Of a DNA stretch of 32,089 bases, positions 24,335-32,089 are shown one piece after another (position 1 is the stretch's first letter; each line of letters starts with the position of its first letter). The notes under the pieces were generated by a model. It was not told the DNA's origin, ran no database searches, and saw nothing but the letters and a program-made list of their open reading frames with translations. The stretch is taken from NCBI GenBank assembly GCA_042091375.1, contig JBELHO010000037.1, forward strand, positions 1-32,089, in the 5' to 3' direction. The DNA is from JBELHO01 sp042091375. Its GTDB lineage: Bacteria; Pseudomonadota; Gammaproteobacteria; Enterobacterales; Alteromonadaceae. A program made the position numbers and the translations under genes.

Positions 24335-25540
24335 CTAATCAATCATTGACTGCTGTTGACCGACATCGAGTTGATATATTTCCCGCAGTATTTCTCGCCA
24401 CTGTTGGTATTGATTTTCAACAGTCCCCGTTAGGGTAACTGTGCGGTCCTCTAGCTCAATAATATGCGACTCAATACTGGCCTCCAATGAGTCACCTAAC
24501 TCCTGTAGTGCATCTATGTGAATTTGTGCGTCAGCATCGCTTTCATAACCAGCTTTCAAAACATAGGCACCACCAGCAACACCGATAGCCGATGCCGCAC
24601 GAACCACCGAATCGCCATTGCCAGCACCTAAAATACCGGCCAGTATTGCCGCCGCTCCCATTAACTTTTGCTTACTTGCTTTTGACTTCATACTGCGCAG
24701 CGACATCACTTCGTTATAACTTTCCCGACGCCATTGAATGTAGGGATCTTTCATCTCTTTAGCGTAACCATCGTAATATTCTTGCAAGGTATCGATAAAA
24801 ATGTGGTCACGCTCTCTCACTTGCCTGATACGCAACATCATAGGATCGTTATCGGCAGGCAAGCGATTAACCGCTAGGCGGCCATCAGCCGCTTGACTGA
24901 CGTGATCAGCAAACACCTTCGGCGCAAATAGTTGTGCAAATTTCATTTCAGACACTTGTCTTATGGCTACTTTTTGTGCTGAGCTTAAACTATTGCGATA
25001 GTTGTTAAGATCATTGGCAATGCGATTATAAATATTTTGAAAAGGGTCGTTCCGTCTTGACATGTTTTTATCGTAAGAATATTTACTGGCTTTTTGGCTG
25101 TACTCTTTGCTAAACCAAGCTCTACCTGTGGCATCAACCACATCTATTTTCAACACCATTAACTCGCCGTCAGACTTGATAATGTGACCAGCGACCAGCA
25201 CCTCAACTGAATTATGCCCTGCAGGTACTACCCGAACGGCTCCCCATGCTGAACTCGATTGCACTGACTCCATTAACAGATAAGGGAAGAAATTGGCTTC
25301 TGCCAATCTGATTTCAGGAAAAACCAGTTCATCATCATCCAATTGATCAATATTTTCCAAGCCGGGAGTAAAAATAAGAATACCGACGTCTAAAAGCTCT
25401 TGCTCGGGTATATCAACATCCTCTTGGGTCACGGCAACCACAGCAGTGTGCTTTACATCAACTGAACTGCAGCCCACCAAAGGTATTGTGCACAGGAACA
25501 AAAACAACAGAGCGGTCTGGTTGTTAACAAGTGTTTTCAT
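24335..25540 (-). CDS. 401-aa lipoprotein with Gly/Ala-rich hydrophobic hairpin
   Basis: Predicted lipoprotein, lipobox LVGC (Cys24, +2 Ser, so outer-membrane sorting). N-terminal alpha/beta part (~45-150) with GILIFTPGL and VLVAGHII, then helical charged segments (~150-290). A Gly/Ala-rich hydrophobic stretch (~293-330, with LMGAAAILAGILGAG and ASAIGVAGGAYVL) could insert as a helical hairpin. The end contains DRTVTLTGTVENQYQQWREI, a strand-turn-helix module. No named family recognised. It begins 5 bp after the Ser/Gln lipoprotein, with AAAGG overlapping that stop, and is followed by the operon's longest spacer (88 bp). Confidence 0.78.
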   Translation of the reverse strand: MKTLVNNQTALLFLFLCTIPLVGCSSVDVKHTAVVAVTQEDVDIPEQELLDVGILIFTPGLENIDQLDDDELVFPEIRLAEANFFPYLLMESVQSSSAWGAVRVVPAGHNSVEVLVAGHIIKSDGELMVLKIDVVDATGRAWFSKEYSQKASKYSYDKNMSRRNDPFQNIYNRIANDLNNYRNSLSSAQKVAIRQVSEMKFAQLFAPKVFADHVSQAADGRLAVNRLPADNDPMMLRIRQVRERDHIFIDTLQEYYDGYAKEMKDPYIQWRRESYNEVMSLRSMKSKASKQKLMGAAAILAGILGAGNGDSVVRAASAIGVAGGAYVLKAGYESDADAQIHIDALQELGDSLEASIESHIIELEDRTVTLTGTVENQYQQWREILREIYQLDVGQQQSMID

Positions 25541-25545
25541 AGTGA

Positions 25546-27053
25546 CTATTTTCCTTTATTCTTGTACTTGCGGTACTCTTGCCAGAGTTTTTCGCGCAAT
25601 GCTGGATCTGGCTCTTGCATCGCTGCTTCTCTGATCTGTCTAGCCACCACATCGTCATCATTGCCACTGGGAATATCCGCCGGAGGGGTAAATACCGCAT
25701 TGGCCTTGGCGTAATCACCCTGTCTTTGCTTACTATTGACCACAGGCATACTGGCGGTGCCACTTGAGGATGCCTCAGCAGTTTGTGGGCTTGGCAATGA
25801 ACTATCGCGCTGGCCATTTAACACATCGTCGAATAAAGGCCCTGTAGCAGCAGCTTCAACTTCTCGTTCACTACCGGCACGAGCACCTCGAGTTTGAATA
25901 TATTCGCGCTCTGATAAAATCATCCCATCAAAATCGCCCATCGAGCGATCGAGTTTTTGATCCAGTTCAGCGACTTGCTCACTGCGGGTGCTGGCACCGC
26001 CGCCATTATTCATCGCGGCATTTATGGCTTCAATTGCCGCCGCTGAAGCGGATGCATTTGCCGCCTGATCAGCGGCATTTTGCCTTGTCGCACTACCCAG
26101 CACCGACTGCTGTAATTCGCCACTTTGCGCCGAGGCTTGGCCAGTGGCGGTTTGTTCGGCCGCAGAGTTACTCGCAGATGTGCTATTAGTTGGCGTCATG
26201 GTGGTTGAATTAGTGGCAGAAGACTCCCCTGCTGCTGATTTATCAGATGATTGACTGCGAGCCTGCTGTTGACTTGCATCGTTTTCAGCAGATGCGGCAC
26301 TGCCTTGCGCTGACTGCTGATTTTGTTGTTGTGGTGAGTTAGCTGCTGATGACTGCTCTGCCGACGCACTGTCTGCTTGACTAGATGACGATGTATCTTC
26401 CTCAGAAAAATCAATCTCTTTAGTTGCGCTGTCAGCACTGCCATCAATACCATCATCCATTTGCTCACTCATGGCACTATCTTCGCTAGCAGCACTGTCA
26501 TTTTCAGCTGTATTTTGGCCATCGGCTTGCGATGCCTGACTTTGCTGTGATGCCTGACTTTGCTGTGATGACTGGCTTTGCTGCTCAGACTGTTGTGATG
26601 ACTGNNNNNNNNNNNNNNNNNNNNNNNNNNNNNNNNNNNNNNNNNNNNNNNNNNNNNNNNNNNNNNNNNNNNNNNNNNNNNNNNNNNNNNNNNNNNNNNN
26701 NNNNATGCCTGACTTTGCTGTGATGACTGGCTTTGCTGCTCAGACTGTTGTGATGACTGACTTTGCTGCTCAGACTGTTGTGATGACTGGCTTTGCTGCT
26801 CAGACTGTTGCGATGACTTATTGCGCCGTTGCGTTGGCCGACTGGGTGATTGACTTGGCATAGCCCCTCGACTAGGAGGTGTTTGCGCACTTCGACTTGT
26901 CGGCGACGGCATACTTGCACTCGACGGTGATGATGACGCCGGTGATGAAGTCGGTGGTGTAGGAGGAGTAGGCGGTGACTGCTCAGTGGTTTTACAGCCG
27001 CTAACAATTAGCACAAGGCTGAGCATAACAACAATAGATCTAGATATTTTCAT
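25546..27053 (-). CDS. Ser/Gln-repeat lipoprotein, one gene interrupted by an assembly gap
   Basis: Reading from 27053: signal with lipobox VSGC (Cys20, +2 Lys), a Pro/Ser/Thr-rich stretch (~28-75), then the decapeptide SSQQSEQQSQ repeated, then the gap. The sequence left of the gap continues the same repeat open in a different frame and runs to 25546. That part is an acidic Ser/Ala/Gln-rich stretch, then a more ordinary end with SEREYIQTRGAR and DDDVVARQIREAAM...LREKLWQEYRKYKNKGK. The frame change is explained by the arbitrary 100-N length: a real gap length of 2 modulo 3 restores one frame. Collapsing the gap and the 55-bp identical flanks does so and gives about 450 aa. Probably a long flexible outer-membrane tether. 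Confidence 0.8.
26531..26811 (-). repeat. In-frame 30-bp and 18-bp coding repeats around an assembly gap
   Basis: Coding repeats of the Ser/Gln lipoprotein. Two 18-bp units lie at 26531-26566, a 30-bp unit at 26567-26596 and a partial unit to 26604. Then come 100 N, part of an 18-bp unit to 26721, and 30-bp units at 26722-26751, 26752-26781 and 26782-26811. Both periods are multiples of three, so copy number can change without a frameshift. The 55 bases ending at 26604 are identical to the 55 bases starting at 26705. Confidence 0.9.
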
Positions 27054-27071
27054 TGATGTCTCTCCAAGGTT

Positions 27072-28346
27072 TTACGGGACAATATGCAGTTGAACTTGCG
27101 CAGAAGCTGTAATTTCACCATCGGCGATAATAGGTCTGTATTTAGCTTTGCGAATAGTGCGTAAAACCCTTGAACGTATAGCGTTACTGGTCAAATTTGA
27201 ATCAATAATCTTGACGTTTTTTGCGGTGCCAAAACGAGTCACATCAAGGGAAGCGTGGATATAGTCAGCATCGCTACTAGGTTTAGTTTCAGATGAAACT
27301 ACACTGGCACCTATCCTCATATTCTCAAAGTTTGGCAACACCACAGTTTTCGCGAAAGTTTGCTCAATTTCTTGTCCGTCTTTGATGTGATCGGTGAAGT
27401 ACTTATAGGCCATTTGATAGTGTTTCATTGCGGTCTCGCGGCGACCAAAAATCAAGTACCAATCGGCCAATTTAAGTTTACTGGCGGTGACCAAATTGTA
27501 GTTCACCTCAGTTTGTGCTTGATAAATCTCAATTTCTTGATTGATTAACAGCACCCCTTGCTTGAGGCTTCTGTTTCTCAAATGTCCCATTTTGGTAATG
27601 ATGCCATTGACTCCACCGCTTATTTGCCCAGTGTCACTGACTTCGAGATCATTGTAGCGCAAGTTAGCTGTTGCAATCAGGTAGTTGACTAACAAACTAC
27701 CGCGTATTGAAGTGAGTAAGCGCAAATCATTAGGGCCGTAAGCTTTAGTAATAATATCAATAGCTTGCATGTATCCAAAATAACTTTTTAGCAAATCTAG
27801 CGCCGGCTCTTTTAATCGATTCAATGAAAATGACTTTAAATGCCAATGCGCCATTTGCATGGTAAAAGGATAAAGCTCTATATCATCGTAGTTGTAATTT
27901 CTTTGATAGAGCCAGTTGAGATAGTTATATCTGTCATCTGCTGCACGCCAGTTTTTTTGCGCTAAAAAACTATCAATTAAGCGTTCAACGACAGGTACTT
28001 GTCCCAAGTTATAAAGTCCTTCATTAATGCGTTTTAAATGCAGTGAACGCTTAAAGGCAGCAATAGCTTGCGGGTGTTTACCATGCTGTTGGTAAAGGGT
28101 GCCAAGCGACAACAGCTCTTGCGAAACACGCTCGCTGTAAGCTCCCTCTTCTGACTCTAAGACTTCAATATTTAACAAATATTTTTCTGCAAATTGATTG
28201 ACACGGCTAATTGATTGTTTCGCGCTATCTGCTGTGCCATCACTTTTACTACCGGTAGCACTGTTAGTTAAAGACGATGCCGTACAGCTGAACAACAGCA
28301 ATAAAAGCAATAGTGAATTAATACTGATCAGAGCAATTAACCTCAT
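27072..28346 (-). CDS. TPR lipoprotein with TonB-C-like terminal domain (first operon gene)
   Basis: A 424-aa predicted lipoprotein (LLLLFSC, Cys21, +2 Thr, so outer-membrane sorting). The body is helical with at least one clear TPR (LLSLGTLYQQHGKHPQAIAA, then FKRSLHL) and another near ~320 (LKLADWYLIFGRRETAMKHY). The last ~65 residues (YIHASLDVTRFGTAKNVKII, then RSRVLRTIRKAKYRPIIADG and AQVQLHIV) match the beta-alpha-beta pattern of TonB C-terminal domains. That module normally sits at the end of an inner-membrane energy transducer, so finding it on a lipoprotein is notable. ATG 28346 has AAGGA 7 nt upstream. It leads the operon; no confident promoter was found upstream. Confidence 0.82.
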   Translation of the reverse strand: MRLIALISINSLLLLLLLFSCTASSLTNSATGSKSDGTADSAKQSISRVNQFAEKYLLNIEVLESEEGAYSERVSQELLSLGTLYQQHGKHPQAIAAFKRSLHLKRINEGLYNLGQVPVVERLIDSFLAQKNWRAADDRYNYLNWLYQRNYNYDDIELYPFTMQMAHWHLKSFSLNRLKEPALDLLKSYFGYMQAIDIITKAYGPNDLRLLTSIRGSLLVNYLIATANLRYNDLEVSDTGQISGGVNGIITKMGHLRNRSLKQGVLLINQEIEIYQAQTEVNYNLVTASKLKLADWYLIFGRRETAMKHYQMAYKYFTDHIKDGQEIEQTFAKTVVLPNFENMRIGASVVSSETKPSSDADYIHASLDVTRFGTAKNVKIIDSNLTSNAIRSRVLRTIRKAKYRPIIADGEITASAQVQLHIVP

Positions 28347-28907
28347 AATAATTCCTTGAAAAGTTCATACCAATCAAAACTCAACTTGATCAGACAAGAT
28401 CAAATCAACGGACTTTTAGCAAGTTTTATTCCCCGAGAACAATTGCTTTGCTGCTCAATTATTATTTTTTTATAGTGTTTAGCAGCCAATTTATAGTGAT
28501 TAAAAAAATCAATCTTAACTAAAGTATAGATGTCATTAAAACGATGTAAAGGCAGCGCGGACAAAAATTATTGCACTGTCCTAGTAAATATTTAAATAAC
28601 AAATAAAAGCATTCAAATTCAATAACTTAATTAAGTAAAAAAATAAAAAAACACCACAGTGCCAAACTTTACTCGGCTGTTAATGGCAGCAAAAAGCAAG
28701 GCTAAAGACACCTTGATAGTCGTATCTAAACCAGCGCCACAAATCGCCGCCCAAGGTATTGCAGAGCAAATCAGTCGGTGTGAGGGCGACCTTTTGTATA
28801 GCCCTTGATCTGTTAATAGCATTAGCGACAAACGGTGATCTTGGTATCTTTGCCTGAGCAGGGTAAAATAGTGGTATTGTTGTGATCACCACGTACCCTA
28901 TTACATT
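28347..28907. other. 561-bp divergent spacer without an established gene
   Basis: It separates the envelope operon (-) from the RluA-family gene (+). The 28440-28650 part is very AT-rich. TTGATC-6 nt-GATCAA (28386-28403) is a perfect inverted repeat ~40 bp upstream of the operon start. On the plus strand a 42-codon reading frame (28683-28811) could encode a short, Ala/Lys-rich peptide, but it lacks a ribosome site. A promoter for the RluA-family gene is listed separately. Confidence 0.5.
28841..28869 (+). promoter_or_regulatory. Candidate sigma70 promoter of the RluA-family gene
   Basis: TTGGTA (28841-28846), a 17-bp spacer and TAAAAT (28864-28869), 38 bp before the ATG. It matches 4/6 and 5/6 of the consensus. 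The implied leader is about 30 nt. Confidence 0.5.
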
Positions 28908-30620
28908 ATGTTAGAGAGTGACTTGAATTTTACTGCGTTTCTGCCACCAGTATCGGATCAAACTTTACCTGAAAAATTTACTTTTCCTTTTTATTATCAA
29001 CCACAGCCCATAGCTCTGTTAGCGGCCGAACAATTGCAGCAACACTTGTCTAGCAATAACTACTGGGTTAATTACTTCGGTAGCACACCCCACGGAGAAT
29101 ACACAACCGGCAAAATGTTTGGCGTATTAGTGGTAAAAAATACCGATGGCAAGTTAGGCTTTTTGTCAGCATTTTCAGGCACTATTAATAACAACATGTC
29201 GATACCTGGCTTCGTTCCTGCCATCCTAGATATATTTGCTGATCGCAGCTTTTATACAGAGCCACAAGCCGAAATACAGCAACTATCCGCAACTATCGGA
29301 TTGCGCCAAAACAGTCCTTTATTGGCAGAATACAGCGACGAAATTAAGCGCATAACCCACCAATATCAGCAATCCATAGACCAACATCGTCAATATATGA
29401 TCGCCGCCAGAAAACACCGCAAGCTGCTGCGCCAGGATGCCGCTATCAAAGCCGACAGTACTAGCCATAACACCTTGCTAAAACAATTGGCCAAACAAAG
29501 TGTTAATGACAAAAATCAACTGAAAAACTTAGTGCAACAACAGCGCTTGGCGATCCAGCCATTAGTGCAAAAGTTAGCCAAATTACAGCAAGAAATACAG
29601 CAACTGCAACAGCAAAGAAAAACCCTGTCATCAGCACTCCAACAGAAAATATTCGATCGATTCAAAGTTTTAAATTGCGATGACGAAGTCAAGTCGTTAA
29701 CCGAATTGTTTCGACATACTCCACAAAAACAACCTCCTGCAGGGGCTGGCGAATGTGCTGCGCCCAAGTTGCTACACTACGCTTTTCAACACCACTTACA
29801 ACCCGTCGCCCTAGCCGAATTTTGGTGGGGAGCGCCGCCCGTATCAGCGATCAGAAAACACTTGACCTATTACCCAGCCTGTATAGGCAAATGCCAACCA
29901 ATTTTAAAGCACATGCTTGCTGGTATGACTTTAGAAGCTAACCCTTTATTGCAAAACACTGGAGAAAAGACCGAGTTATCGATCATTCATCAAGACCAGT
30001 CACTAGTGATCATTAACAAACCAGCTGAGCTATTATCTGTGCCCGGCAAACACATTACAGATTCGGTGTATTCGCGGATTAAGCAACAATTTCCGCTGGC
30101 CAGCGGGCCGTTAATTGTTCATCGCTTGGATATGTCTACCTCAGGTTTAATGGTGATAGCCCTGAATAAAAAAGCTCATAAAGTGTTACAACAACAGTTT
30201 ATAAAGCGCACCGTCAACAAACGCTATGTAGCGCTGATCAGCGGTCACCTAACAGATGCTGCAGGAGTCGTTAATTTAGCTTTGTGTGGCGATCACTACG
30301 ATCGGCCTCGGCAAAAAGTCTGTGCTTTGCAAGGCAAACCAGCCGAAACCGAATGGCAGGTGATTGCTCAGGGCAAAATCAATGGTTCACCTTGCACTCA
30401 AGTATCACTATTGCCTAAAACAGGTCGTACCCATCAATTGCGGGTACACTGTGCACATTTTCAGGGGTTAAACAGCCCGATCATTGGCGATGACCTCTAC
30501 GGGCAAAGTGCTGCGCGACTATACTTGCACGCGCAAACATTGACCTTAAGGCATCCAGACAGCAAAGAAATCATCAACTTCAGCTGTAAACTGCCCTTTC
30601 AACTAGACAACTGTTGCTAG
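28908..30620 (+). CDS. RluA-family pseudouridine synthase with long N-terminal extension
   Basis: A 570-aa protein. The C-terminal ~220 residues are a standard RluA-type catalytic domain: LLSVPGK near 380, the active-site motif HRLDMSTSGLMVIA with catalytic Asp408, KRYVALISG, and LPKTGRTHQLRVHCAH. It should convert uridine to pseudouridine in rRNA or tRNA. The N-terminal ~340 residues are not part of the usual enzyme. They hold a conserved-looking block (YWVNYFGSTPHGEYTTGKMF, then LSAFSGTI), a Gln/Leu-rich coiled coil (~200-250) and a Pro/Cys segment including FWWGAPP. Such long forms occur in marine gammaproteobacteria; the role of the extension is unknown. Target site cannot be assigned. 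Confidence 0.88.
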   Translation: MLESDLNFTAFLPPVSDQTLPEKFTFPFYYQPQPIALLAAEQLQQHLSSNNYWVNYFGSTPHGEYTTGKMFGVLVVKNTDGKLGFLSAFSGTINNNMSIPGFVPAILDIFADRSFYTEPQAEIQQLSATIGLRQNSPLLAEYSDEIKRITHQYQQSIDQHRQYMIAARKHRKLLRQDAAIKADSTSHNTLLKQLAKQSVNDKNQLKNLVQQQRLAIQPLVQKLAKLQQEIQQLQQQRKTLSSALQQKIFDRFKVLNCDDEVKSLTELFRHTPQKQPPAGAGECAAPKLLHYAFQHHLQPVALAEFWWGAPPVSAIRKHLTYYPACIGKCQPILKHMLAGMTLEANPLLQNTGEKTELSIIHQDQSLVIINKPAELLSVPGKHITDSVYSRIKQQFPLASGPLIVHRLDMSTSGLMVIALNKKAHKVLQQQFIKRTVNKRYVALISGHLTDAAGVVNLALCGDHYDRPRQKVCALQGKPAETEWQVIAQGKINGSPCTQVSLLPKTGRTHQLRVHCAHFQGLNSPIIGDDLYGQSAARLYLHAQTLTLRHPDSKEIINFSCKLPFQLDNCC

Positions 30621-30809
30621 TATTGCCAGTAATAAATAACCAGTGCAAAACAGCAAAGCATCAGTGTCGCCAAAAGTGACCAGATAAGTTACCCACTGCT
30701 TTTGCGTGGCAAAGCTGACAATCGGCAATCTGTAGTCATCTAATGCAAGTCTTTAGCTGATCACCTTTGGCGCTGTGCAGCTGTTCAAATGGATCATTTA
30801 CAGCCTGTA

Positions 30810-30838
30810 TTGCATCGCAACCATATGCTGTTTATACT
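30810..30838 (+). promoter_or_regulatory. Candidate sigma70 promoter of the sensor kinase gene
   Basis: TTGCAT (30810-30815), a 17-bp spacer and TATACT (30833-30838), 28 bp before the ATG at 30867. The -10 box is good and the -35 box poor. The rest of the 30621-30866 spacer shows only a loose, widely spaced inverted repeat and no gene. Confidence 0.4.
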
Positions 30839-30866
30839 GGCCAAGTAGTTGACAGGAGTGTAAAAA

Positions 30867-32089
30867 ATGATAGGAAAAAGACTCGATATAAAACAATCTG
30901 CACACTTGATATCACTTGCGCAAACCCTTTGTGAAACAGATTTTGCCCTGTTGCATTATCTCGAGGAATTGGCCAGTGCAACAGCTTGCCCCTGCCAATT
31001 GACCCTCAGCCAACAACAACCTTTGGAAATTTTTGATCTAACAGCCGATAGTCGTTTCAAACAATCCAACTTTTTACGGCAAAACCCGAACCTCAACTAC
31101 TATTTCGGGCTTTCTCTAATTACCTCAACTGGCGAAAAACTGGGCACCCTTTGTGTTTATAAAAAGCAAAATCAAGGGCTAACCTCAGTGCAAAAATCTG
31201 CTTTTAAAAAAATTGCCGCGCTTTTCTCGGATCTGATTGAAGCCACATTTTCCAAAAAAAGGTATTTAGAGCAGCTTTCTGAACGAGATAAAAAACTAGT
31301 TCAACTGTTTGAACAAGCCAAAGAACCACTGATGACTTTAGAACCACCCAATTGGTGTTTTTCTTCGGGCAATCCGGCTGCCTTGGATTTATTTAAAGTT
31401 AAAACGGAACAGGAATTTACTCAACTTGGGCCTTGGGCGGTATCACCTGAATTGCAACCAGATGGCAGTCGCTCTGAACACAAAGCCAAAGAAGTTGTAA
31501 TGAAAGCCCTCAAAGAAGGCAGCTATTCTTTTCAATGGACCCACCAAACCATAGATGGAAAACAGTTTCCCAGCAGTGTATTTTTAAACCGCATTGTCGA
31601 GGGCAAAAGACAATACCTGCAAGCGACAGTCAAAGATACCTCAGAGCAAAAACAGCTCAGGGACAACCTTAAAAATCAGTTAGCCATTAATGAGGGGATC
31701 TTCAATTCAACCAGCGAAGGGATCTTATTGGTTGATCACCAATCGAGAAAAATTCAATCCTACAATGCTAGGTTTTTACAAATGTGGCAAATACCACAAG
31801 CCCTAATTGATACCCATGACGACAGTAAATTGATTGAGCATGTATTAGAGCAATTAGTTTCTCCTAAACTCTTTGTAGAGATCGTTGAAAAGCTATATCA
31901 AAATCCGCTTGAAGAGAGTCAAGATACCTTACTTTTCAATGATGACAGAGTAGTTGAACGCTATTCGACACCTTATATTTGTGATGGAAATATCAAAGGC
32001 CGTGTTTGGTTTTTTCGCGATGTCACCGAAATCAAGTCGATGGAAAAAATGGTTAATCAAACTTCAAGACTGGCGGCCATTGGCCAACT
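30867..32089 (+). CDS. GAF-PAS-PAS sensor histidine kinase, cut by window end
   Basis: 407 codons are open to the last base. AGGAG lies 8 nt before ATG 30867. There is no membrane segment, so this is a cytoplasmic sensor. Residues ~10-125 fit a GAF domain (ending GEKLGTLCVYKK, then a helix that links onward). Residues ~140-255 fit a PAS domain (PNWCFSSGNPAALDLFKV, a later strand set, VKDTSEQKQL), and residues ~270-390 a second PAS (FNSTSEGILLVDHQSRKIQS through VWFFRDVTEIK). The final residues, SRLAAIGQ, are the usual lead-in to a HisKA dimerisation domain, so the phosphoacceptor His, ATPase domain and possibly receiver domains lie beyond the window. Signal unknown. Confidence 0.85.
   Translation, partial: MIGKRLDIKQSAHLISLAQTLCETDFALLHYLEELASATACPCQLTLSQQQPLEIFDLTADSRFKQSNFLRQNPNLNYYFGLSLITSTGEKLGTLCVYKKQNQGLTSVQKSAFKKIAALFSDLIEATFSKKRYLEQLSERDKKLVQLFEQAKEPLMTLEPPNWCFSSGNPAALDLFKVKTEQEFTQLGPWAVSPELQPDGSRSEHKAKEVVMKALKEGSYSFQWTHQTIDGKQFPSSVFLNRIVEGKRQYLQATVKDTSEQKQLRDNLKNQLAINEGIFNSTSEGILLVDHQSRKIQSYNARFLQMWQIPQALIDTHDDSKLIEHVLEQLVSPKLFVEIVEKLYQNPLEESQDTLLFNDDRVVERYSTPYICDGNIKGRVWFFRDVTEIKSMEKMVNQTSRLAAIGQ

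Larger units (their letters stand above)
13046..28346 (-). other. Predicted long envelope-system operon (12 genes plus M48 peptidase)
   Basis: Every gene from 28346 down to 13046 is on the minus strand. Spacings by my count: 18, 5, 88, overlap 4, 38, 17, 0, overlap 11, 8, 15, 22 and 55 bp. The only long break (88 bp) lies before the TPR-PEGA gene, and I see no terminator within. The content is consistent with one machine: six predicted lipoproteins, two single-helix PEGA proteins, an ExbB-family channel, two VWA proteins with ExbD-like helices, an Hsp70-like protein and a small periplasmic protein. Confidence 0.7.

Noticed and set aside
26469..27053. Separate short lipoprotein ending at 26469 plus a second protein starting at 26472
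   Set aside because: The repeat peptide continues open on both sides of the gap and only the arbitrary N length shifts the frame, so I call one gene.
14568..28346. Zorya-type anti-phage system
   Set aside because: An ExbB/MotA-family protein is present, but the partners are VWA, PEGA and lipoproteins. No OmpA-type ZorB, ZorC or helicase/nuclease gene is seen.
28631..28892. Two minus-strand reading frames in the 561-bp spacer
   Set aside because: They overlap each other and the RluA-gene promoter, have no ribosome sites and show no recognisable protein features.
30664..30774. Imperfect inverted repeat downstream of the RluA-family gene as a terminator
   Set aside because: The arms are mismatched and lie about 70 bp apart, and no T-run follows.

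Overview
This is a moderately AT-rich window, most likely from a marine gammaproteobacterium of the Alteromonadales (Colwelliaceae/Shewanella-like). I infer this from the gene set: DUF3581, DUF2797, paired HDOD proteins, an AttH-type lipocalin cluster and a long RluA-type synthase. No marker gene settles the genus. The sequence is a draft scaffold with three placeholder gaps of exactly 100 N (2705-2804, 8582-8681, 26605-26704). All three touch tandem repeats.

Left part (1-8.75 kb): an array of imperfect and exact direct repeats (1-455) runs into the stop codon of an HDOD signalling gene. A DUF2797 protein and a GIY-YIG protein follow, transcribed divergently. Next come DUF3581, a small PGPGW membrane protein, a LysE/RhtB exporter, a class I rRNA-type methyltransferase, an NSS-family sodium symporter and a second HDOD gene. 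A 14-bp repeat array containing a gap closes this part.

Middle part (8.8-13.03 kb, + strand): three overlapping genes form an AttEFGH-like unit. They encode an ABC ATPase, one large FtsX-type permease and a secreted AttH/CrtC lipocalin-like protein. A hairpin lies over the last stop codon.

Main item (28.35 -> 13.05 kb, - strand): twelve tightly packed genes, with an M48 peptidase lipoprotein as a probable thirteenth, look like one operon for an envelope-spanning machine I cannot match to a named system. In transcription order they are: a TPR lipoprotein with a TonB-C-like end; a Ser/Gln-repeat lipoprotein (split only by a gap); a 401-aa lipoprotein; a membrane-anchored TPR-PEGA protein; a membrane-anchored PEGA-SUMF1/FGE-like protein; a small Lys-rich secreted protein; a MotA/TolQ/ExbB-family channel protein; an actin/Hsp70-fold-like protein; two VWA proteins with ExbD/TolR-like N-terminal membrane helices; two more lipoproteins; and the M48 peptidase. 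The working idea, which is inference, is that the ExbB-like protein and the VWA proteins form an ion-driven inner-membrane motor. PEGA/TPR proteins and outer-membrane lipoproteins would carry its action across the periplasm, with the Hsp70-like protein as a cytoplasmic regulator.

Right end: a promoter-bearing 561-bp spacer, a 570-aa RluA-family pseudouridine synthase with an unusual N-terminal half, and the first 407 codons of a GAF-PAS-PAS histidine kinase cut by the window end.
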